A DNA stretch of 34,470 bases from the NCBI GenBank assembly GCA_021781915.1, contig JAJXVX010000002.1, positions 1 through 34,470 of the forward strand. Direction: 5' to 3'. The notes beneath the pieces were generated by a model, which searched no databases, was not told the DNA's origin, and was given only the letters and a program-made list of their open reading frames with translations. The DNA comes from a bacterium. GTDB taxonomy: Bacteria; Patescibacteriota; Saccharimonadia; Saccharimonadales; UBA4665. The translations under genes were made by a program, and so were the position numbers. Shown in pieces: positions 27,569 through 34,470 of the stretch (positions are counted from its first letter, which is position 1; each line of letters starts with the position of its first letter).

Positions 27569-29053
27569 CTACTTAACTAAATTTTTTAAGAATTGGTAAA
27601 TTTTTACCATGGCAAATGTATCTAATGCACAGTATTCAAGCAGATTAGACAGTATTTGTTGCTTTTTATCGACATTTTTGTCTCTGAAGATTAAATCCAT
27701 CCATATTCTCTGAGCCGATCCACCATCAGAAATCTCTAAGTCCTGATGATTTAATTCAGGTACAAGAACTGGGAGTACTTTTTTTATAGATGCACTACCG
27801 TGAAATCGATAATCAATGTAGAAACCATCAGAAAAAGGAATCATCAGGTCATCAATCCTATCGTTTATTTTGTATAACCTGGTTCTATATTCAGGATTTA
27901 GTTTAGCTAATAAATTATTGCATTTTTTTTCAAATGACATATTCCAAGTTAGTATTGTTCCTTCGTCACCAATATATTCAATAAGCTTTTCGCTTAAATT
28001 CTTAGTTGGATCATTTTTATTATCATGAAGATATGAGTATTCTTCTAATTTACCTTCAAAACTATCTAATTTATGCAAAGAAAATTGAAAAGGAATTTGA
28101 GTGTAAGGGCTAGTCCCATCAAAATATGGAACGCCACTCATCAATGTTTCATAGTCCAAGAAATAGAGTGGGAATTTAATATTATCTAAAAACTGCTTAA
28201 TAAGTTCTAAGTTGATTATTGGTTTTTTGGTCTTGTAAGCGCTTAATTGTCTGAATTGTTTAGGATTATAAATTATATTATGGTCTATCTCGGATAGTTT
28301 TTTGATACCTAAATCCTCGAACTTTTTAGTAAGTTTCGCGTCTATATGGGTTAAATTAAAAATTGAATCTTCGTCTAAATTGATATTGTATTGATATATT
28401 TTCATCCAGTCTTCAAAAGACCCAAGTCTGCAATGTGAAGGCGATAAATCAGGGCAAATATTTTGAGACATTGTTTGGATAGCTTTTTGGGTATACTTTT
28501 CGGTGACCTCTTGAAGGTCATTGACTTCATCGGTAATGTCTACGACTGAAGTTATTTTTTTAGGATCGATTTCACCTTTTTTAACAAATCGATTATTAAC
28601 ATGTACCAATCCAATTTTTTGAACGGTGAAACCGTTTTTTTCAATAACTTGTTTCTGGAACGCAAGATCGTAGTGATGGTCAATCTTCACTTTGGTTGAA
28701 GATTTAATTTCGTAAAGGTGTATTACATTATCATCTTTAAATTCAACGACATCGCATATGCATGCCAAATTTTCAAACTCAAATTTTGCTTGCAGTATAG
28801 TTTTATGTCCAGACTTAATTGCTTCCTTCGTTTTTAGTCCAAGTTGAATGTATTCTTCATATCCTGAAAATGATAGTTTAAAACTATTTTTAAATATTTT
28901 TTCGGCGATTGCTTCAAATTCATGCCCGCCTTCGAACTTGGCTTTTGTTTGTTCATCTTCAGGTGGTAATTTTTTAGGGTCGTTCTTTTTTAGCCATAAC
29001 CATGCTGGATGTTTCAAAAACAGCATATAATCAGATTTTGAGAGTTGTTGCAT
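27569..29053 (-). CDS. DUF2779-like protein: Cas4/RecB-type PD-(D/E)xK nuclease fused to an RNase H-like DEDD exonuclease-type domain
   Basis: 494 aa; ACICDVVEFKDDNVIHLYEIKSS...DLAFQKQVIEKNG; FPLYFLDYETLMSGVPYFDGTSPYTQIPFQFSLH; ILTWNMSFEKKCNNLL; YCALDTFAM. Confidence 0.75.
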   Translation of the reverse strand: MQQLSKSDYMLFLKHPAWLWLKKNDPKKLPPEDEQTKAKFEGGHEFEAIAEKIFKNSFKLSFSGYEEYIQLGLKTKEAIKSGHKTILQAKFEFENLACICDVVEFKDDNVIHLYEIKSSTKVKIDHHYDLAFQKQVIEKNGFTVQKIGLVHVNNRFVKKGEIDPKKITSVVDITDEVNDLQEVTEKYTQKAIQTMSQNICPDLSPSHCRLGSFEDWMKIYQYNINLDEDSIFNLTHIDAKLTKKFEDLGIKKLSEIDHNIIYNPKQFRQLSAYKTKKPIINLELIKQFLDNIKFPLYFLDYETLMSGVPYFDGTSPYTQIPFQFSLHKLDSFEGKLEEYSYLHDNKNDPTKNLSEKLIEYIGDEGTILTWNMSFEKKCNNLLAKLNPEYRTRLYKINDRIDDLMIPFSDGFYIDYRFHGSASIKKVLPVLVPELNHQDLEISDGGSAQRIWMDLIFRDKNVDKKQQILSNLLEYCALDTFAMVKIYQFLKNLVK

Positions 29054-29100
29054 TAGTCCTATTATATACGATTTGTTCTAAATAATTTTCAATAAAATAT

Positions 29101-29176
29101 TGGCAGGGGAGACAGGGATCGAACCTGCGACTTTCGGTTTTGGAGACCGATACTCTACCAGCTGAGTTACTCCCCT
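29101..29176 (-). tRNA. tRNA-Trp (anticodon CCA), CCA tail encoded
   Basis: Reverse complement AGGGGAGTAACTCAGCTGGTAGAGTATCGGTCTCCAAAACCGAAAGTCGCAGGTTCGATCCCTGTCTCCCCTGCCA; acceptor AGGGGAG/CTCCCCT. Confidence 0.96.
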
Positions 29177-29275
29177 AAATTTTAAACGCTAACAATATTG
29201 TACATTTTCGATTATCTTAAAACAATTTTACTTATTTTTAAAAATATTATTATATAATATAATTAAGATTAATTT

Positions 29276-29926
29276 ATGGCTAAGATTTCACCAAAATCAA
29301 CTTTTCTATTGACTCTGTATGGTTATCCAGGCTCTGGTAAGACATACCTATCTAGACAGCTTAGTGAAGTTATCAATGCAGTGCATTTGGATAGTGAAAG
29401 AATAAGACAAGAGTTATTCTCACACCCTGTCTACGATTTACCTGAAAATAAAAAATTATGGCAAATAATGAATTACTTGGCAGAAAAATTCCTTAGCGTT
29501 GGGGTTAGTGTTATTTTCGACTATAATGTGGGTAAAAGCTTTCAACGACATCAATTAACATCATTAGCAAGGAAACACGCAGCTACTAATCTTGTAGTAT
29601 GGCAACAAATTGATCCAGAAACAGCTTATTCCAGAAACAGAAGAAGGGACAAAAGAAAATCGGACGACAAATACTCAGTTGTTATATCTCCCGATGTATT
29701 CAAATCAATGATAAGCTCTATGCAAAATCCTACAAATAGCGAAGACTATGTTGTCGTCAGCGGAAAACATGTTTTTCAAACACAAAAAAATGCTGTACTT
29801 AATAAAATGCGACAACTGAATATTATTGATGATCAGATAGCTCAGGAACATTTAACAATGCCTGGTATGGTGAACTTAATACCTAATGCGATAAACTCAA
29901 ATCATCGAAACGTTATTATCAGATAA
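29276..29926 (+). CDS. P-loop ATP-binding protein, AAA_33/zeta- or polynucleotide-kinase-like
   Basis: 216 aa; LLTLYGYPGSGKTYLSRQLSEVI (Walker A), VHLDSERIRQELF, VIFDYNVGKSFQR. Confidence 0.75.
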   Translation: MAKISPKSTFLLTLYGYPGSGKTYLSRQLSEVINAVHLDSERIRQELFSHPVYDLPENKKLWQIMNYLAEKFLSVGVSVIFDYNVGKSFQRHQLTSLARKHAATNLVVWQQIDPETAYSRNRRRDKRKSDDKYSVVISPDVFKSMISSMQNPTNSEDYVVVSGKHVFQTQKNAVLNKMRQLNIIDDQIAQEHLTMPGMVNLIPNAINSNHRNVIIR

Positions 29927-29956
29927 TTTTTTTATAAAAAATACTAAATTTATTTA

Positions 29957-30655
29957 GTGAAAAATATTTTAATCGAAAACAAATACCCAGTAAGTCTTAT
30001 AAAAAGAAAAGGTAGTAAATCAATAAGATTGACTTACTCACCTATTAATGGATTGAGAGTTACCTTCCCGGTGTGGGTTAGCTATTCTTATGCGATAAAA
30101 TTTGTTAATACTAAAATAGAATTTATTAAAAAGAATTACAGTGACTATAGAGGTATATCTGAGGATTTTAAAATTGCATCATTGTACCAAGTGAAATTTA
30201 TAAAAACTGAAAACGAAAAAATTTATCACAAGATAAATGCGGATCAACTAGAGATTTATTTTCCTTCTAGGTACGATATCTACGATCAGATTGTTCAAAA
30301 TTATACTAAAAAGATTAGTTTAAAAATTTTGAGAGAAGAGGCGGAATTTTATTTACCTAAAAGATTAAAATATTTAGCCGACCTTTATGGTTTTAATATA
30401 AATAAAATTAATGTTCGTGTACTGAAAAGCCGTTGGGGAAGTTGTGATACTAAGCAGAATATAACTTTGAATTTATATTTGATGCAACTACCGGGTCACG
30501 TTATTGATTATGTATTAGTGCATGAACTTGTTCATACAATCAACATGAGTCATAATAGTATTTTCTGGAATAAAGTAGGTAGTTTTATACCTAACTATAA
30601 ACAAATAAAGAAAGAACTCAGATTAAAACAGCCAATTTTTTCCGGCAACCTTTAA
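29957..30655 (+). CDS. YgjP-like DUF45 zinc metallopeptidase (GTG start)
   Basis: 232 aa; VRVLKSRWGSCDTKQNITLNLYLMQLPGHVIDYVLVHELVHTINMSHNSIFW (HExxH-type HELVH). Confidence 0.88.
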   Translation: MKNILIENKYPVSLIKRKGSKSIRLTYSPINGLRVTFPVWVSYSYAIKFVNTKIEFIKKNYSDYRGISEDFKIASLYQVKFIKTENEKIYHKINADQLEIYFPSRYDIYDQIVQNYTKKISLKILREEAEFYLPKRLKYLADLYGFNINKINVRVLKSRWGSCDTKQNITLNLYLMQLPGHVIDYVLVHELVHTINMSHNSIFWNKVGSFIPNYKQIKKELRLKQPIFSGNL

Positions 30656-30688
30656 AATTAGTCAATCATTTAATAAAATAAAAGAGAA

Positions 30689-31783
30689 ATGAATAATACT
30701 GAAAAACAAACATTAGATCAACAACGTTTAAATATTCTAATTAATAGTATGTCAGATGCCGTTATAACTATTGATGAAAATTTCAAGATACAGCTTTATA
30801 ACGCCTCGGCGCTAAATCTACTAGACATAAATAATATTAAGATTGGGGAAGATTTAACTAAAGTTATAGAAATTTATAACAAAAAAGATGAACCAGTCGA
30901 TCTGAAATATATTGTTAGAAAACCTACTAGGGTTACAACTTATGAAAATTATTCTCTAAAATATGTTGATAATAGTAAAGCTAATCTTTTTTTATCTATA
31001 TCACCAATACATTCAGTTTACGGAAAAAAAGATTTGTCGGGATATATTTTAATAATGAGAGATATAACAAGGAATAAATCTCTTGAAGAAGAAAGGGATG
31101 AGTTTATCTCGGTTGTTTCTCATGAACTTAGGACACCAATAGCAATTACTGAAGGAGCTGTTTCAAATGCGATGGCATTTACAGAAAGATCTGATGATAA
31201 AACTAAAATTTTAGAATTCTTAGACCAGGCACACAAACAAGTTCTTTATTTATCTGACTTAGTTAACGATCTGTCTACACTTTCTAGAGCAGAAAGAGGT
31301 GTTCTTGAAATTAAAAGTGAAGATATTGATGTAACCGGTCTTTTGAATGATTTATTAAACAATTATTCATCCGAAGCAAGAAAAAAAACTTTGCGAATTA
31401 AAGTGAAATGCGAAACAAATAATTTGATCCTTAAGTCAACCCAACTCTACGTAAAAGAAATCCTACAAAATTTTGTGACTAATGCCATAAAATATTCAAA
31501 TAAAGGTGTTATTCAGATAAGCGCAACAAAAGTTAATGATGGAATTAATTTCACCGTTAAGGACGAAGGGATAGGAATATCTAAATCTGATCAAACAAAA
31601 GTTTTTGATAAATTCTTTAGATCAGAAGATTTTAGAACTAGACAATCGAATGGAACAGGTCTTGGGCTGTACGTTACTGCGAAACTATCTAAACTACTTG
31701 GCGCTAAGATATCTTTAACAAGTAAACTCAACCAAGGATCTACATTTAATATTTTCGTTCCGAATTTGTCGAAGGAAAATTAA
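30689..31783 (+). CDS. PAS-domain sensor histidine kinase, no evident transmembrane segment
   Basis: 364 aa; PAS-like INSMSDAVITIDENFKIQLYN; HisKA EFISVVSHELRTPIAITEGA; HATPase VTNAIKYSNKG...VKDEGIGISKSDQTKVFDKFFR, GTGLGLYVTAKL. Confidence 0.93.
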   Translation: MNNTEKQTLDQQRLNILINSMSDAVITIDENFKIQLYNASALNLLDINNIKIGEDLTKVIEIYNKKDEPVDLKYIVRKPTRVTTYENYSLKYVDNSKANLFLSISPIHSVYGKKDLSGYILIMRDITRNKSLEEERDEFISVVSHELRTPIAITEGAVSNAMAFTERSDDKTKILEFLDQAHKQVLYLSDLVNDLSTLSRAERGVLEIKSEDIDVTGLLNDLLNNYSSEARKKTLRIKVKCETNNLILKSTQLYVKEILQNFVTNAIKYSNKGVIQISATKVNDGINFTVKDEGIGISKSDQTKVFDKFFRSEDFRTRQSNGTGLGLYVTAKLSKLLGAKISLTSKLNQGSTFNIFVPNLSKEN

Positions 31784-33260
31784 AATTGTAGTTTAACACA
31801 GGAAGGCAAATATTTCTTTCCTTCCAGTACACTTGTTTAAATTCATAAAGATACATTGATAAATTGTATAAATATATATCTAGAATAAAGGCGAATAGCA
31901 CAAGGAACCTATACCTGATAATTCTACGATCAAAAGTTAAATCAATTAATTGATTGTAATAAATGAGTTGAAGAATGATTGAAACTAAAGATAAAACGAT
32001 AAGAGGAGTATAAAGAAGTGAGATTGATAAAATAAGTGAAATTGTAGGTAGAATAAATAGAGCAAATTCAGTTAAAGTAATAATTGAAACTAAATCTAAT
32101 CGACGGTGAAGTTTAGGGTAGTATGTTCGTATAGCCGTTTGTTTTTGCTCATAACTTGATTTATAGCTTTCAAGTCCGATCGTTCTGTCTGATTTTAATA
32201 ATTTGTATTTAAGCTTAGATAATAATACTTGCCTAGAAACATAACTTTCTGGGGATACTTTATGCCTAATTGATTTGAAAGATCCATTTTTGATAAGAAA
32301 TTCTTTTTCGACTATCCAGCAAGTGCTTAATATAGGCGGTCTCTTTAACCAATACCTAGGAAATGAAATTTCAAATGCATATCTTAATGGTTGATAGAAT
32401 AGCGAACCAGCGTCAGCTTTGTCATAGGTATTCTTGGGAATTACACTAATCATCGAATATTTTTCTGTTTTATAAATGTCAATTAGGCTTCTGATAGTGT
32501 GCGTTTCAAATCTTACGTCAACTCCGCAAAAAATTATGATTTCACCGTTTGCTTGTTCTAGCAACTGCTCGTAAGCAAAGTTTTTAGGCAACCAATCATT
32601 TTCAGGAACCTGCCCTTGTAAAAACCTGACACCATTATGAGCAAAATTCTTGATAATTTGTGAAGTTTTTTTCGATAATGAGCAATCATCTAATACTATA
32701 ATTTCAAGTTTGGGATAATCAGATTTAACTAAACTCAACAAACATGATTCAAGATCGTTTGTTTCGTTCCTGGCTGGAATCAATACACTAACAGTAGGCA
32801 AGTCTTTATCGTAATAGTGAATCGGTTTATGGGTATGTTTGGCGTTTAAAATATTAAGCCGAGTAAAAATGTTAATCACCAAAAGCAGTAAAGTAACCGC
32901 CGATATATATATAAGTAATAATTTAATACTGAAAAGATATCTATAGAAATTATTGTATAGGAACAGTACTAGTATCACTAATACTATATTTAGCCTAATA
33001 CTAGAGTTAATAATCATTCCCTGTAAATTGACACTATATTGCTTAGCTCCTCTCATCAGGTTTAATATTCGGTAGCTACTAAAAAATAAAAACAATAAGA
33101 ACAGTAGCGGTGAGTTACTAAAGACAGCGAAAATTAAAATTGCGAAAAATGATAATATAGACAGTAAATAGTTAACAGTTCTCCCTTTAATTAAGGATAG
33201 TGAGATAACTTCTATTATTGATATAGTAAGAATGCAAAGCAGTGCGACTGATTCAATCAT
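31746..33260 (-). CDS. Membrane-anchored GT2-family glycosyltransferase (ORF opens to TTG 33299)
   Basis: PTVSVLIPARNETNDLESCLLSLVKSDYPKLEIIVLDDCS; flanking hydrophobic N- and C-terminal segments; ATG at 33260 preceded by AAAAAGG. Confidence 0.85.
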   Translation of the reverse strand: MIESVALLCILTISIIEVISLSLIKGRTVNYLLSILSFFAILIFAVFSNSPLLFLLFLFFSSYRILNLMRGAKQYSVNLQGMIINSSIRLNIVLVILVLFLYNNFYRYLFSIKLLLIYISAVTLLLLVINIFTRLNILNAKHTHKPIHYYDKDLPTVSVLIPARNETNDLESCLLSLVKSDYPKLEIIVLDDCSLSKKTSQIIKNFAHNGVRFLQGQVPENDWLPKNFAYEQLLEQANGEIIIFCGVDVRFETHTIRSLIDIYKTEKYSMISVIPKNTYDKADAGSLFYQPLRYAFEISFPRYWLKRPPILSTCWIVEKEFLIKNGSFKSIRHKVSPESYVSRQVLLSKLKYKLLKSDRTIGLESYKSSYEQKQTAIRTYYPKLHRRLDLVSIITLTEFALFILPTISLILSISLLYTPLIVLSLVSIILQLIYYNQLIDLTFDRRIIRYRFLVLFAFILDIYLYNLSMYLYEFKQVYWKERNICLPVLNYNFNFPSTNSERKY

Positions 33261-33316
33261 AACCTTTTTAATATTATTACTTTTGTGTGTTACAGACAAA
33301 CCTAAACGACATCTTG

Positions 33317-33345
33317 TTGACGGATTGATTAGGGCATGATATTAT
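33317..33345 (+). promoter_or_regulatory. Putative promoter for secE-nusG-rplK with extended -10
   Basis: TTGACG (33317-33322), 17-nt spacer, TGa-TATTAT (33337-33345). Confidence 0.6.
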
Positions 33346-33356
33346 TGACAAGTATG

Positions 33357-33387
33357 AACCTACAATTTATTGTAGGTTTTATTTTTT
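33357..33387 (+). terminator. Terminator-like hairpin between the secE promoter and SD; candidate attenuator
   Basis: AACCTACAA (33357-33365), loop TTTA, TTGTAGGTT (33370-33378), then TTATTTTTT; SD AGGAGA at 33388-33393. Confidence 0.6.
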
Positions 33388-33396
33388 AGGAGAGAT

Positions 33397-33771
33397 ATGG
33401 CAAAGATAACCAAAAACAACGGTAAAGAAAAAGCCTCTAGTCAAAGTCTTAGAGATAAATTTGAATCTTTATCTGATAAGGCAAAAATTAATTCTAACTC
33501 AACTAAAAGTAATTTAAAAAAACAGACTAAAGTTAAACGAGTATCAAAAAACACTAAATTATCAAAAGCGTTTAGGATAATTGGTTTGATACTTATGCCG
33601 ATATATTTCCGAAATAGTTGGAAGGAACTTAAACAAGTAACTTGGCCTAATTTTAAGCTAAGTCGTCAGCTGACATTAGCAGTTATAATTTTTGCAGTAT
33701 TTTTCGGGGTATCTATCGCATTAGTTGATTCTGGTCTTAGTCGAGTGTTTAAAGTTATATTATTAAAATAA
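33397..33771 (+). CDS. secE: Preprotein translocase subunit SecE with Lys/Ser-rich N-terminal extension
   Basis: 124 aa; YFRNSWKELKQVTWPNFKLSRQLTLAVIIFAVFFGVSIALVDSGLSRVFKVIL; upstream of nusG. Confidence 0.93.
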   Translation: MAKITKNNGKEKASSQSLRDKFESLSDKAKINSNSTKSNLKKQTKVKRVSKNTKLSKAFRIIGLILMPIYFRNSWKELKQVTWPNFKLSRQLTLAVIIFAVFFGVSIALVDSGLSRVFKVILLK

Positions 33772-33785
33772 GGAAAGTGGTTAAT

Positions 33786-34343
33786 ATGTCATCTACTAGC
33801 ACGAAAAGATATGACGAAACTTCTAAGAAATGGTATGCAATCCATACTTATTCTGGTTATGAAGAAAAAGTTTCGGAAAGCATTAAACAAAGAATTGAAT
33901 CACTTGATATGGGTGATAAAATTTTTGATGTACTAGTTCCAAAAGAAAAAATGATAGAAATTAAAAACGGGAAAAGAAGAATTGCAGAAAAAAAGATTTT
34001 TCAAGGTTATGTTCTTGTCAATATGAAGTTATCTGAAGATGCTTGGTATACAGTTCGAAATACCCCAGGAGTTACTGGCTTCGTCGGTAGCGGAAGTGAT
34101 CCAACACCAGTAGAAACAGCAGAAATAGAAAAGATTAAGAAGAGAATGGGGTTAGAACAACCTAAACACCAGATCGACTTTAAAATTGGTGATGTTGTCA
34201 ATATTATTGATGGACCTTTCAAAAGTTTTGACGGTAGTATTAGCGATATAGACCAACAAAAAGGAAAACTGAAAGTTTTAGTTAATATGTTTGGAAGAGA
34301 AACCCCTGTTGAATTGGATAGTTTGCAGGTTAAAAAAGTATAA
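33786..34343 (+). CDS. nusG: Transcription termination/antitermination factor NusG
   Basis: KKWYAIHTYSGYEEKVSESIKQRIES, IFQGYVLVNMKLSEDAWYTVRNTPGVTGFVGSG, VNIIDGPFKSFDGSISDI; ATG 33786 preferred over GTG 33777 because AAGGAAAG lies upstream. Confidence 0.97.
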   Translation: MSSTSTKRYDETSKKWYAIHTYSGYEEKVSESIKQRIESLDMGDKIFDVLVPKEKMIEIKNGKRRIAEKKIFQGYVLVNMKLSEDAWYTVRNTPGVTGFVGSGSDPTPVETAEIEKIKKRMGLEQPKHQIDFKIGDVVNIIDGPFKSFDGSISDIDQQKGKLKVLVNMFGRETPVELDSLQVKKV

Positions 34344-34366
34344 TTTTAGGATTAAAGGTATATATT

Positions 34367-34470
34367 ATGGCAGAAAAAGTTATTAAAGCTAATCTAAAAA
34401 TGAAGATCAAGGGCGGTCAAGCGAATGCTGCGCCTCCAGTTGGAAGCACTCTAGGTCAATACGGAGTCAA
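34367..34470 (+). CDS. rplK: 50S ribosomal protein L11, N-terminal part (truncated by window end)
   Basis: Own translation MAEKVIKANLKMKIKGGQANAAPPVGSTLGQYGV, the L11 N-terminus; follows nusG; too short/truncated for the ORF track. Confidence 0.95.
   Translation, partial: MAEKVIKANLKMKIKGGQANAAPPVGSTLGQYGV

Noticed and set aside
1-34470. CRISPR arrays, insertion sequences or prophage genes
   Set aside because: No regularly spaced direct repeats, transposase, integrase or phage structural gene could be recognised.

Overview
This 34.5 kb window is a low-GC bacterial informational-gene locus. It most resembles a Candidate Phyla Radiation/Patescibacteria genome, possibly Saccharibacteria; the assignment is inferred from gene order and missing genes, not from a search. 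The + strand carries the 3' part of fusA, then tuf, a long S10-spc-alpha ribosomal protein array (rpsJ to rpsI, including secY, infA and rpoA), trpS, an RluA-family pseudouridine synthase, a holB-like clamp-loader gene, a TPR protein, three tRNAs (Thr-TGT, Tyr-GTA, Thr-GGT) and rpmG (L33). A minus-strand block follows: DUF2779-like nuclease, PIG-L-like deacetylase, GDPD, GT4-type glycosyltransferase, GH57, GH15, with tRNA-Trp upstream of it. After that come a P-loop kinase-like protein, a YgjP/DUF45-like metallopeptidase, an orphan PAS histidine kinase, a minus-strand membrane GT2, and secE-nusG-rplK (rplK truncated by the window end). A 38-aa rpmJ (L36) at 13827..13943 is absent from the ORF track. 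The most interesting points are: (i) a strong terminator-like hairpin between the promoter and SD of secE-nusG, a candidate attenuator; (ii) a compact promoter/three-hairpin/terminator unit upstream of rpmG, a candidate small RNA or leader; (iii) no rpmD (L30) and Cys-free L36, S14 and L33; (iv) near-complete avoidance of UGA stops; (v) an archaeal-style GT/GH57/GH15 glucan cassette that appears to split the ancestral tRNA-rpmG-trnW-secE-nusG-rplK neighbourhood; (vi) probable leaderless transcription of several operon heads; (vii) repeated TAATG stop/start overlaps. I saw no CRISPR array, transposon or prophage.
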